Assembly: GCF_030253575.1 (NCBI RefSeq)
Contig: NC_080569.1
Location: 8,809,501-8,873,500 of the forward strand
Direction of reading: 5' to 3'
DNA: 64,000 bases
From: Rhododendron vialii
Taxonomy: Eukaryota > Streptophyta > Magnoliopsida > Ericales > Ericaceae
Positions within the stretch are counted from its first letter, which is position 1. Every line of letters starts with the position of its first letter. This document shows, piece after piece, positions 32,838 through 43,269 of this stretch. The position numbers were made by a program, and so were the translations under genes. The notes under the pieces were generated by a model that was given only the letters and a program-made list of their open reading frames with translations, was not told where the DNA came from and ran no database searches.

Positions 32838-34400
32838 AATTAGGCCTGGCCCACGACTTGGACAGGCAGTAGAGGGTTAATATTTACAGGGAGGGGTGGA
32901 CAACGAAAAAAAGAAAAAAGGACGCAGGTCATGAACAACGGAGCTGCCGAGACTTTTGTTGTGAGAGTTTTCTTTCGAGTTTTTCTTTCGTTCAAGTTAT
33001 TTAAAATCTTGTTTAATTATTTGTACTCTGGTAACTCGTATTAATTTTCGTCTTTCATTAAAGTTGTTCGTTGGTTATTGTTTCATTTAAATTTTTTATT
33101 TATTTTTCATCTCGCATAATATAAGCATGTTTGAAATTAGAGTTTAGGAGCGGAGTACTATCACCTCAAACCCGGTCGGCTGAAAGACGAAAATTAATAC
33201 TAATTACCAGAATACGAATAATTAAACAAGATTTTAAATAATTTGAACGAAAGAAAACTCTCACAACAAAAGTCTCGGCAGCTCCGTTGTTTATGACCTA
33301 CGTCCTTTTTTCTTTTTTTCGTCGTTCACCCCTCCCTGTAAATATTAACCAATGTTCTGAATACCGTACCGGTCAGGGTACCGATTTTTCTACTGGTACG
33401 GTACGTACCGGTACCGGTCAAATACCGGGTACCGTTTCGGATTGATCACTATTAGTATTATTTTCCTACTTAAAAAAAAAAATAGTATAATATACACTTT
33501 TTTAAAATAAAAAAAATAAAAAATCCGGTATTTGTCCGGTACCGTCCGGTATTTGCCCGGTACTGTCCGGTATTTGCCCGGTACTTGAAAAAAAATATAA
33601 ATTTAAAAATAGTCTGGTACTGTCCGGTACCGGCCGGTACCAACCGGTATTTGAGCCGAAACGAAATTAGAGGTGTAGGGTACCGGATTTGGTCAAAAAC
33701 GGTACGTACCGGCCGGTACCGGCCGGTACGGAACGGTATTAATAACATTGATATTAACCCTATTCTTCTACTGCCTGTCCAAGTCGTGGGCCAGGCCTAA
33801 TTGGACTAAGCCAAAATAATATGTAATGAATCAAGAGGAGTTTTGGCAGGGACAACGCGTTTGGCCTCATTTTGTTTTCGCTCATATTTATCCAAAAGTA
33901 ATACTTACCGATATCCGCTGGAGCTGATTTTTTATAGGGCCCCATAAAATAATATTCAAAAATTTATGAATATTTTTCTAAATTTTTTCGGGATCCAAAA
34001 TTGGGCCAAACGCGTTGTCCCTACCAAAACTCCTCTTGATTCATTACATATTATTTTGGCTTAGTCCAATTAGGCCTGGCCCACGACTTGGACAGGCAGC
34101 AGAAGAATAGGGTTAATATTTACAGGGAGGGGTGAACGACGAAAAAAAGAAAAAAGGACGCAGGTCATGAACAATGGAGCTGCCGAGACTTTTGTTGTGA
34201 GTTTTCTTTCGTTCAAGTTATTTAAAATCTTGTTTAATTATTCGTACTCTGGTAATTCGTATTAATTTTCGTCTTTTATTAAAGTTGTTCGTTGGTTATT
34301 GTTTCATTTAAATCTTTTGTTTATTTTTCATTTCGCGTAATATAAGCATGTTTGAAATTAGGATTTAGGAGCGGAGTACTATCACCTCAAACCCGGTGGG
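32838..34400. repeat. Complex inverted duplication, three arms
   Basis: The same sequence, including GGCCTGGCCCACGACTTGG and GGAGCTGCCGAGACTTTTGT, occurs forward at 32,838-33,180, inverted at 33,183-33,865 (split by a 401-bp hAT MITE) and forward again at about 33,998-34,390. The first two arms are immediately adjacent; the second and third are separated by a spacer of about 130 bp. No protein-coding sequence is recognised. Confidence 0.88.
33350..33750. mobile_element. hAT-like MITE with GTACCGG motif clusters
   Basis: 401 bp; ends CAATGTTCTGAATACCG and the inverse CAATGTTATTAATACCG. Flanked by 8-bp ATATTAAC (33,342-33,349 and 33,751-33,758). Both subterminal regions are packed with GGTACCGG/CCGGTA words (more than 20 in all), typical of binding sites for a hAT transposase. 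The site is uninterrupted in the two forward arms of the surrounding repeat. Confidence 0.88.
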
Positions 34401-34738
34401 ATTTTAGTATTTTTACCCCGACCCGATACTCTAAAAGGTGATGGAAAACCCGCCCCGTCCAGGGCGGGGGTGGATCCGATTGCCATCTCTAGTAACAAAT
34501 GACTAGCTCAATTAGTCAGGATGGATTCTTTGTTTATTTTTCATCTCGCGTAATATAAACATGTTTGAAATTAGGGTTTAGGAGCGGAGTACAATCACCT
34601 CAAACCCGGCCAAGTTTTAGTATTTTTACCCCGACCTGATACTCTAAAAGGTGATGGAAAACCTGCCCAGTCCGGGGCGGGGGTGGATCCGATTGCCATC
34701 TCTAGTAACAAATGACTAGCTCAATTGGTCAGGATGGA
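34313..34738. repeat. 213-bp tandem duplication containing hAT MITE right ends
   Basis: GGAGCGGAGTAC recurs at 34,370 and 34,583 with the same order of sequence after it: a hAT right end (compare 6,208-6,301), GTAACAAATGACTAGCTCAA, then the start of the SINE-like block. The first unit's SINE is cut after about 20 bp, where the second unit begins. Confidence 0.85.
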
Positions 34739-35048
34739 TTCTTATATCTCACTAGAAGGTCAAGAGTTCGAATCTTTCCACTTGCACGTGAGTATTCTTT
34801 TCTTTGTATTTGTTGGGATTATTTCTCCCTTTAATGGGGCTTACAGTTGAGTTTGACTTATTTATCTTGTTAGTTCAGTTGTTGGCTTCGTTATCTCATG
34901 GACTCTCACACAATAGATGGGGCTTGTAGTAGAGTTGGGCTTATTTATCATATTCAGTTATTGAACTTGGTTATCTCGTGGACTCTCACACAATGAATAT
35001 AGTGTCCCGTAATTTGTACTTTATATTTCATGATGTAATGATTTCTCC
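34714..35048 (+). mobile_element. SINE-like tRNA-derived repeat (right copy)
   Basis: Box A-like TAGCTCAATTGGTCAGGA and box B AGAGTTCGAATCTTTCC (about 34,762). The body is shared with 6,329-6,665. It forms one of the anchor blocks of the duplication. Not a tRNA gene: there is no complementary acceptor stem. Confidence 0.6.
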
Positions 35049-36190
35049 TACCGAATGACAGAAAAAACAAAAATAGATGACTGGTCTCGATGCATATTCC
35101 AGTGGAGTGGTGAAGTGTGTTAGTGTTCGGCTCCGAAATAGCTCAAGGACTGAGCGGGCGTGCCAAGACTTGTCGCGTCTAACGTAAAGGGCTGAGCGTC
35201 CCTTTTCTGACTTCTTCACCGTGAGGGCGATAGTGTTGCAAACCTAAGGGCTGGATTGCAGTGTTGGTTCGTGGTTTTGCCTCTACGAGCGAGAACTTAA
35301 TAATTTTCTAACCGTGTAGGAAAAGAAGTAGCAACGTAGAATGACTTTATTATATCGTAATAATAAAGTCGGGGATACAAGAGAGATATGAATAACTTTA
35401 TTATGTCGTAATAATAAAGTTGGGGTACAAGAGAGATAGAAAAACTCGAATTACTTGGTGAAGTAATTGAGTAAATGAGAGAGAAGTGAGATAATTGCTT
35501 TACTGGGAAGGCTTTGATTTTTTAAGCGTTGAGCTTGATTGGTGTGAGGACCTTTTTTTCTTCTTGTCTTCTAATATTTATGGGCCAAGGGTCTTCGAAT
35601 TTTCTGCATGCAAGGAGCTTGTTGTCCTTTTCTCGTGATAACACGTGTCCCATGTTTCCCGATTCTTTCTCCATGATGCAACGGTTGTGGGATAATTGTT
35701 GGAAGTGAAAAACTAATTACCCACATGTTAATTCTTGATCATGGGTAGTTGAGAGAATAATGGGCCATGTAATTCTCCTCCACTCCCTATTTCCGTGGGT
35801 AATGTCCAAGTAGTGGGCCACCTCATCCCTTTTTCTGTGGGTATTAACGAAGGATGGGCCAATTTGACTAAGTCAAATAGCCATGTGGCAGCCATTCCCA
35901 TTTTTTCATCCTTTTGCTCCTCATGGGTCATGGACCTTCAAGAATGTAACAGGCCTTGTTAAAGGCTAACTAGGCCTTACTTATTCTTTAAACAACGTAG
36001 CCCAGTCCACGACTTTTTGATCCTGCATCCGGTTTGGAATAAAATTGAACGGGCCCAATTGACATTGCCTTGGCCCATTAATCTTAGCCCAACGACTCTT
36101 TATTTTATGACCCAATTTAATTGAATAATAATTAAATGGTTGTCCAACGTTTGCCCAGGACTGGGTGTCAAAAACGGATATAAACAGTTA
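35049..36190. other. Insertion present only in the right duplication copy
   Basis: About 1.1 kb that interrupts the alignment with 6,660-6,700. It contains two 60-bp direct repeats (about 35,339-35,450), each with a palindromic ACTTTATTAT ... ATAATAAAGT core. No protein is recognised. It may be LTR-like, but the ends are not recognised. Confidence 0.4.
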
Positions 36191-36195
36191 GTCAA

Positions 36196-36470
36196 AACCC
36201 TCTTTGGTTAGGACCCATGTGTGTCCGTCAAATCCCGCCCTCATGCTTGAGACAGTAAAACGATTAATATTGAAGTGTGTTAGTCAAAACCCTCTTTGGT
36301 TAGGACCCATGCGTTTTCGTCAAATCCCGCCCTCATGCTTGAGACAAAAAAAAACGATTAATATTGAAGTGTATTAGTCAAAACCCTCTTTGGTTAGGAC
36401 CAACTCATGCTTGAGGGGGAAAAAAACGATTAATATTGAAGTGTGTTAGTCAAAACCCTCTTTGATTAGA
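36196..36470. repeat. 92-bp tandem repeat, single-copy in the left duplicate
   Basis: AACCCTCTTTGGTTAGGACC recurs at 36,196, 36,288, 36,382 and (diverged) 36,454, with CAAATCCCGCCCTCATGCTT in each of the first two units. The left duplicate has a single copy at about 6,704-6,780. Confidence 0.85.
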
Positions 36471-37079
36471 GCAAGTTTATTAGATAAGGTAAAAAAGCTT
36501 TTTAGTTATTTTTGCTAATCAAATGGAGAAAAAAGTCTCTTGCAGCAGCTTATTTAAACAACTAGGTAAAGTTTCTTAATCTACGGTTCTTCGCTATTAA
36601 TACCGAAGGCTTGTTCACTATGAATATTTTTTTAATTGGTTTTTGTTCTTTCTTGAATGCTCTTTCTCTCTCTTACTTTTTTCTTTGCAAAGAAGGTTTT
36701 GGGTTTACTGGCTTCTAGGTTTTGAAAACCCACCTCTGAAATCGGCGATTCGAAAATTCCGGCGATCAAGTTCAATCTTGCCTAGCCCACATGGGTGGTG
36801 TCTAATCGTCTTTGTTCTTCAACGGAATTCGCCGGAATCGTCTTCGTTCTTCAACGGGTTTCTATAAACGTTGATCACCGGAATGGATCTTCAACGGAGA
36901 TCCAGCGACCTCGATCTCACCTGGCCCGGTGTTCAAACACCTCCTCAGTCTCGTTTTTGGGCTGAACAAAGCCCATCTCATTGTATATAACAGAGGTATG
37001 GAGTTATATGTAGATATAGTATATATGCATGTATATTATTTTTGAATATTTAAAGAATAGAGAGAAAATTATACGGATG
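36471..37079. other. Intergenic, no recognised gene
   Basis: Starts with a possible Harbinger MITE end (AGAGCAAGTTTATTAG, compare 1,868-1,885). A 74-codon plus-strand open frame at 36,643 has no recognisable family. AT-rich toward 37,050. Confidence 0.35.
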
Positions 37080-38574
37080 CTACTGTGGTGTGGAAGGTAA
37101 AAATGGATAGATAAATCTTAATGGTGTTCTCAATCCAATCTCCAACAACAATGGAGAACCACAACCAAAATCAATAGTACCAATTGCCAATGATTAAATA
37201 TCTCAAAATTAGATCCAATATCAAAACTCAGAGTCACCACGAGTAGGCAGCCCGTGGAACTTTTCCGTAAGAATGATCCGGTCAATAACAACCATTGAGC
37301 ATTAGGGTCACCGGCCTAATCCGGTCTCTTCCCTAATGACCAGAGTCACCCGCACACAGAGGATTAATTTCCTTGGACTTCCAAAATATGTTCCCATCAA
37401 TATCCACAAAGTTCTCACCAAAAGATTATTCGATCAACAAATGGTTTCACCGATACCGCATGCCAATTTAATATAATCAAATATAAACAATATGTGTTTT
37501 CAATTTCAATAATAAATTTTCCAAAACAACAATTTAAGGGACACGGAGAAGTTCGAAAATACGTAACATGCTTAACCACTCACCTAGGTCCAAAAAGTAT
37601 TAATGCGATCAAACAACACAAAAAGAGGCTAACATGTACAAAATAACAAGCACGAAATGACTATCCATCCAAATATACACCATGAAACTATATATGGATA
37701 CCACCTACTGTTTAAATAAACCTAACTTAATCCTAATTTCCACCACCAAAAATCCTCCTACGAAGCAAATCTTTGATACCACCTGTTTCCCTTCAAAAAT
37801 CAATTGTCTGCACCTAAACTATGTATATGCCACATGTACGCACAAACACAAAATCAAAGCACAAAGGCCATTTGATTCCTTCTACCACCGTTATTATCAA
37901 ATCCACAGTTCCACACTTGGCCAATATTTCACGCCACACCGCCATGCACAATGCCCACATCACACAGAACACGTTCACTATCCCATTTTTCAATAGCGTA
38001 TAAAGAAGACAGTTGGTGCCAAAATAACAGAACTCAATTAACTTTTCTCTCAGTAACTCCATTGTTCTATATATACCTTCCAAAAGACAAACCTATGAAC
38101 GACAAAGAATGGGAAAAGAACAAGAATTGCTTACCCAATCGATCACCAACGAACGAACCCTTGACTGCGGCTTTTCTTTCTCACGCAAAGTTCTCTACTC
38201 AGACTTCCTATCTCAAACGTTCTCTCCAAATATAACCCTACTCCATGTATATATCTCCTTAAAAATGACTTTACAAAACCACCCACTTAACACACGTTGA
38301 ACCCTAAATTATAGCTAAGTAGTTAAATAGAATTTAGATGGTTAAATAGCAAAACAAATTTATATATAATCCGATCCATCCTAATACAAAAATTTAGAAT
38401 TACCATCTAGTATCACTATTTTACCCACAATCAATCTCATACTCCAGAGGTTACAATCGTGTCAACAATACCCATAGCTCAATCAAAAATAATTAATTGG
38501 GACCCAACCAAAACACCCAATTAAATAATGGCCAAATTAATTACTAAAATAAATTAAAATTCAAGGCCATAACA
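37080..38574 (-). mobile_element. Ty3-type LTR-like block
   Basis: Read on minus from 38,574 it begins TGTTATGGCCTTGAATTTTA, a familiar plant Ty3-type LTR start. It ends exactly where similarity to the left duplication copy resumes (38,578). Internal motifs such as GGCCGGTGACCCTAATGC (minus strand, near 37,300) occur in such LTRs. The left end is not defined; the position given is approximate. There are no internal retrotransposon genes, so it is probably a solo LTR. Confidence 0.5.
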
Positions 38575-39215
38575 CTTAGTCATTTATTAAACGAGTCATT
38601 TAATCGAGCCGAGCCTCCCTTACCAAACCGAGCTTTTGTAAAAAACGAGCCGAAAACTCAAACTGCTCTGTTTATTTACAGTCCTACCTTTGAGCACACA
38701 AATGCATACGTGCAAGTAACTTGGGGAAAATGACAAAAACCAAAGGGCACTCTCTCTATTAATAACAACTACTAAGAGCATCCCCAATGGGGATGTAAAA
38801 CCAAGTGCTATACTTAAAATACAACCAGATGCCAAAAAAAACCATTCCAATGGGGATGTAAAATGGAACAAATCAGGTGTTAAAATGGCAGAGATGGAAA
38901 AGGGGATGGATATTTCCATCCCCATTTAACTACAGCTATAATTGACAGGTCATCACCCAACTGAAAATACCAGAATTTTGGACAGCCGGAATTTACCTGA
39001 TTTCGTCGGAAGGTGGCCGAAATTTTGATGAACACGCCAGAATCTGAAACAGTCCGAAAGCTTGCCGAAAACTGATTCCAGGTCCGGAGATCACCGTCTC
39101 CGACCCCGATTCTTGACGATTCATGGACGGAGTAGATGGAAGCCTCGTCCAGCCCCTTCAGAAACCCTCATCCAGCCCCTTTCGTTTTCCTCGTCGCGTT
39201 CTCTTCCGTTCGTAG

Positions 39216-39297
39216 AGAGAGAGAGAGAGAGAGAGAGAGGAGTGGGGCGTGGGGTTTCTCCTGGTTCAGAGGGAGAGAGAGAGAGAGAGAGAGAGGG
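39216..39297. repeat. Two GA microsatellites in the transposon's 5' region
   Basis: (GA)n at about 39,216-39,238 and 39,271-39,293, upstream of the ORF1 gene. They create open frames of Arg-Glu or Ser-Leu repeats on both strands, which are not genes. Confidence 0.85.
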
Positions 39298-39505
39298 GGG
39301 GTCTGGTTCTGGTTTTGATCGTAGGTAGAGAGAGAAAGAGAGAGAAAAAGAAAGAAGAAAGAGTAAAGGTGGGTGGTCAGTGGGTGGAATCTCAGCCAAC
39401 GGATCATTTGATCCGACCGTTGGTTGGTTTTTTTTTTTTCTGGGAATTCGACCGTTGGCTGCCAACGGATCTCAAAAAATAGTAACGATAATTTTTATTC
39501 CCTAC

Positions 39506-39513
39506 CTATAAAT
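39506..39513 (+). promoter_or_regulatory. TATA-like box of the transposon ORF1 gene
   Basis: CTATAAAT lies about 85 bp upstream of the ORF1 start codon (39,597), the right distance for a short leader. Inferred from position and match to the plant TATA consensus. Confidence 0.5.
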
Positions 39514-39596
39514 GTGTGTTTCTAATAGAATTTTACCCAACAAAAATTTTCTTCATTCTCCACAAACACCCTCCAAAAAAAAAAATTGTATCAATT

Positions 39597-40728
39597 ATGG
39601 CAGAGGGAAATCGTAGTGCGAGAGGAAAATCGTTCAACTCCGATCAAGATGAAGCAATTTGTAATGCTTACTTGTGCGTTAGTCAAGACCCGATTGTCGG
39701 TACCAATCAACCACGATCCAAATTATGGGATCGGGTTGTAAAAAAATACACCGAATTCACAGGAGGCGATGTACGATCGGATGCTTCTATCAAGTCTCGA
39801 TGGCAAATCATCCAGCAGGCTTGCAACAAATATTGTGGACATTTAAGACAAATTCAAAGGCAACATCAAAGTGGAATGACAGAACAAAATGAGGTATTAT
39901 TAATTTGTTAATATTATTAATTTGTTTTCATAAGAATTTATTTTCATAACAAAATGAGGTATTATTTTGCTTCTATCAAGTTTCTGTTTTCATAAAAATT
40001 TGTTAATATTATTATTTTGCTAATTAATTAATTAATTAATTTTGTTATCATGTGTATAGATTGATCTAGCGAAGAGACATTACAAAGACACTGAGAATAA
40101 ACCTTTCGTCAATTTGGATTGTTGCTGGGCAATCTTAGAACACAGTATGAAGTGGGCAGATTTAACCCCACCTCGCTCCGACCCAAGATCTTTACAAATG
40201 GATACGAGTTCGGTCCTCCTATCTCCTGATTTCTCTCAAAATCCAAACTTAGATTCTCCTGATTTCTCTCAAGTTCCAAACACATCAACTACAATGGAAG
40301 ATAGCAATCCTACGAGTGGAGGTAGTGTTCAGTCTCCAAGAAAGAGGCCTCCTGGATGTAAAGCATCAAAGGCAAAATTATTGAAGACCAAAAAATCAGA
40401 AAATGAGGAACGTGAATGGATAAACTTGATGGAAAAATTCAACCAAACTACATCTGACAAGGAAGGTAGGAGAGCTGAAATGGAAGCAAGAAGAGTCGCG
40501 GCTTTGGAAAGGACAACAGCAAATGATGAGAGGAGGGTGGCGCTTGAGGAGAGGAAGGCAGCAATAAAGGAAAAAGAGATGGAAGATAGGATTATGCAAA
40601 TGGACTTGGATTTGGTTCAAGACCCCCAAATGAAGGCTTATTACCAGTATCGCAAGGGTGAAATCTTGGCTAAATGGACGGCTAGTTCAAGTTCGAACGG
40701 TTATTTTCCTGACTTTCCCGATTATTGA
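39597..40728 (+). CDS. PIF/Harbinger ORF1 Myb/SANT-like DNA-binding protein, 321 aa
   Basis: Two exons, 39,597-39,893 and 40,060-40,728, joined by a 166-bp GT-AG intron in phase 0, encode 321 residues. Residues about 10-95 form a trihelix/Myb-SANT-like domain (FNSDQDEAICNAYLCVSQDP ... SRWQIIQQACNKYCG). Exon 2 starts IDLAKRHYKD and includes WAILEHSMKW, usual in this family. Residues about 210-285 are highly charged and predicted to form a coiled coil, ending YYQYRKGEILAKW. In related elements this protein works with the transposase, binding it and/or the transposon ends. Plant databases often mislabel such proteins as glutathione S-transferase T3-like or NAM-associated. ATG 39,597 was chosen over an upstream in-frame ATG (39,516) because the family starts just before the SANT domain and the TATA box would leave little room for the longer form. 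Confidence 0.92.
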
Positions 40729-40840
40729 TTGTAATAATTTTTTATTGTCATATGTAATAGCCTTTAGCAATTATGTAATAATCTTGACTTTGACGTAATC
40801 GTTGAGTACTATTCGATAATAAAATGCATTTTATTATGCT

Positions 40841-40940
40841 AATGAAGTACAAGACTCGATAATTAAATACAAGACTCGATAATGAAATACAAGACTCGAA
40901 AATGAAATACAAGACTCGATAATGAAATACAAGACACGGG
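40841..40940. repeat. Five exact-length 20-bp tandem units between the convergent transposon genes
   Basis: AATGAAATACAAGACTCGAT repeated five times with few substitutions and no length change. It ends 4 bp before the transposase stop codon (40,945) and about 110 bp after the ORF1 stop. It may lie in the overlapping 3' UTRs. Confidence 0.95.
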
Positions 40941-40944
40941 AACC

Positions 40945-42243
40945 TCATTCTTCATCTCCATTACGGGCCCATAGGTGTTCAATAAGATCATTGCGGAGCG
41001 AATGATGTGCCTCATTTGATCGAATCCTGCTGTTATTTTTAAAGAAATCAACCAATGCAGGAGTGATATCTCTCGATACTTGAATTCTGTTGGAAGAAAG
41101 AAGTTCAGTAATTTCATCACTAGCATCGTGATCACGTTGGTCTTTAATTATCAAGTTATGCAAAATGACACATGTTTTCATGATGTAGCCTAGATCCACC
41201 TCATTCCAGAATCGTGCCGGTCCTCTCACAATTGCCCAGCGTGCTTGGAGTACGCCAAATGCCCTTTCAACATCCTTGCGACATGCCTCCTGCATCCTCG
41301 CAAAGTGTTGCTTCTTTCTTCCTTGTGGTTGAGAAATGGTTTGGACGAGAGTCGCCCATTTTGGATAAATACCATCAGCAAGGTAGTACCCCATGTCGTA
41401 CTGACTCCCGTTAACAACAAAATGGGCTGGAGGGGCACGACCTGCACTGAGATCATCAAAGAGATGAGATTGATCAAGCACGTTGATATCATTGAATGAA
41501 CCTGGCATGCCAAAAAAAGCATGCCAAATCCACAAATCATATGATGCAACTGCTTCAAGTACGATAGTGGGTTTTCCGCTGCGGCCACTAAAGAAGCCAT
41601 GGTAAGCAGTTGGACATTTGTCCCACTGCCAATGCATACAATCCAAGCTGCCTAGCATTCCAGGAAAACCACGTTGATTGCCCACATGTAGGAGCCTTGC
41701 AGTATCTGCTTCATTTGGTTTTCTCAGGTATTCTGCTTCAAAAATAGAGATAACGCCTCTACAGAAGCTTTGAAGAGACTCAACTGCTGTACTTCCCCCA
41801 ATCTTGAGATACTCATCAAGACTATCAGCAGGCGTCCCGTATGCCATCATCCTCAGAGCTGATGTCATCTTTTGGATACCAGAAAGACCTGCAGCTCCCG
41901 TCGCATCATTCCTTTGGACGAACGTCACGTCATGCTCTTGGAGTTTGCCCAAGATCTTGTGAAATAAGGGTCGACTCATTTGAAAACGTTGCTGAAACAA
42001 TTTTTCGTCATAGAGCGGATACTCACAAAAGTAATCAGCATTGAGTCGTTGGTCGGCAGCAACTCTGTCACGGGGGATCCAGGCTCGACCGCTTGTAGAA
42101 CCAACATGACCTCGTTGTTGGCGTCTTCTTTGAAATTTTTGGAATTGCCTGGCCATGATCAATTGCACCATTGCAATCTCATCATCATCGGAGGAAGATC
42201 CGTCAAATTCTCCCAGTAATATTCTGTGGGTTAAATTGCTCAT
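40945..42243 (-). CDS. PIF/Harbinger DDE transposase, 432 aa
   Basis: A single-exon open frame encoding the DDE endonuclease that cuts and pastes the element (DDE_Tnp_4-type, ALP1-like fold). Catalytic residues are visible: D201 (SLDCMHWQW), D290 (LADGIYPKW) and E326 (KDVERAFGVLQ), giving the DD35E spacing of Harbinger transposases. The family helix-turn-helix-like region precedes D201 (about residues 60-190), and IMKTCVILHNLI closes the catalytic domain. No stops or frameshifts; length is normal for the family. Start: ATG at 42,243 (MSNLTHRILLGEF) is preferred to an upstream in-frame extension that is low-complexity repeat sequence. A TATA run lies at 42,312-42,319. It is convergent with ORF1 and oriented like the downstream TRP gene. 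Host-domesticated relatives exist, but perfect ends and target duplication show this one is still in its transposon. Confidence 0.95.
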   Translation of the reverse strand: MSNLTHRILLGEFDGSSSDDDEIAMVQLIMARQFQKFQRRRQQRGHVGSTSGRAWIPRDRVAADQRLNADYFCEYPLYDEKLFQQRFQMSRPLFHKILGKLQEHDVTFVQRNDATGAAGLSGIQKMTSALRMMAYGTPADSLDEYLKIGGSTAVESLQSFCRGVISIFEAEYLRKPNEADTARLLHVGNQRGFPGMLGSLDCMHWQWDKCPTAYHGFFSGRSGKPTIVLEAVASYDLWIWHAFFGMPGSFNDINVLDQSHLFDDLSAGRAPPAHFVVNGSQYDMGYYLADGIYPKWATLVQTISQPQGRKKQHFARMQEACRKDVERAFGVLQARWAIVRGPARFWNEVDLGYIMKTCVILHNLIIKDQRDHDASDEITELLSSNRIQVSRDITPALVDFFKNNSRIRSNEAHHSLRNDLIEHLWARNGDEE

Positions 42244-42309
42244 GATGATTTTTTTGGAAAGAGGAGACTGTATATAGATTTGAGTGTGAGAATGAATAAT
42301 GGGGAGGAT

Positions 42310-42545
42310 AGTATATATAGATGGTAAGTAAATGGTGTAGTTGAGAGTAGATAAGAGTAAATGACTGAAGTAAATGGTGTAGATGAGAGTAAATGATGTA
42401 GGTGAGAGTAGATGACAGTAAATGATGTAGGTGAGAGTAGATATAAGTAAATGACTATAGTAAATGGTGTAGTTGAGAGTGAGGAGTAAATGGATCAATT
42501 AAATGACGTGGTTGAGAATTGATGGGAGTAAATGGATGAAGTAAA
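42310..42545 (-). promoter_or_regulatory. Transposase promoter with short direct repeats
   Basis: A TATATATA run (42,312-42,319) about 70 bp upstream of the transposase ATG is preceded (42,325-42,545) by eight or so diverged copies of AGTAAATGGTGTAGTTGAGA/AGTAGATGA-type words at irregular spacing of 20-50 bp. Function inferred only from place: promoter elements or binding sites for the transposon proteins. Confidence 0.5.
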
Positions 42546-43269
42546 TTTTGTAACTTAAGTGAATGAGAAGTAAAAAAAAAAAATGAGACGGAAGTATTTT
42601 TTTTTTTTTCGGATTTTTTTTTTTTAAAGTTCTCGATTACCGGATACCAAAATTATTTTTCGACGGAAGTAGTACTTAAATTAGGATTAAGAAAGTTGAG
42701 AAAAATTAAGGAGGATGGAAAGTTAGTTAATTATCCATCTTTTTTTATATCTCACCATTGGATAGACATGGGTTCTATTTTACATCTAACCAACTTTTAA
42801 CCACTTTTTACATCTAAAATAACTATACAACCTCTTCTAAAATGCATCCCCATTGGGGATGCTCTAAAAGGATTAATAAACAATGAAGCAGTCTATCTTG
42901 TAATTAATCCCGACATAAAGCACTGTAGGAAAAAAAATGTTGGGAAGCCAATGAATTCGTAGTACTGATACTTGGCAAGCATTACAAAAAGTTAGAATCA
43001 AACAATGTACAGATACGTAAAGAAAAATCCCCAAAAAACAAAAACAAACCATCAAATGAACAACAAAAATGCCAAGAGGTTGGCATCAAAAAATACAGTT
43101 AGCAAGCTCTTATTCTGTCAAGCATTTACAAGCGCCAATCTCTCTCCACATAGGGAAAGAATCGCCGCTGAGAGCTAGAATATAGGAATGACTAGCTTTT
43201 TACATGAGGACACGCCACTTTGAACGCCATCCACTATTTACCGTGAGTGCTTGATTGGTGAAGAAGCTA

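Larger units (their letters stand above)
38776..42864. mobile_element. PIF/Harbinger transposon, complete, 4,089 bp
   Basis: Perfect 20-bp terminal inverted repeats GAGCATCCCCAATGGGGATG, themselves containing a short palindrome, are flanked by 3-bp TAA (38,773-38,775 and 42,865-42,867). The left duplication copy (near 8,255) shows the empty site ACTACTAAAAGG. It carries two convergent genes: a Myb/SANT-like ORF1 protein (39,597-40,728, plus) and a DDE transposase (40,945-42,243, minus). Subterminal regions share ATGTAAAA/TTTTACAT words. With both genes open and ends perfect, it looks recently inserted and potentially autonomous. Whether it is expressed cannot be told from sequence. Confidence 0.96.

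Noticed and set aside
34714-34800. Possible tRNA gene
   Set aside because: Box A and B motifs are present but no acceptor stem or complete cloverleaf can be formed; it fits a SINE head.
39062-39482. Open frames in the 5' part of the Harbinger element
   Set aside because: They are GA/CT microsatellite translations in several phases; the supported gene starts at 39,597.
42244-42498. 85-codon in-frame extension of the transposase
   Set aside because: It translates the promoter repeats, lies over the TATA box and is unlike transposase N-termini.
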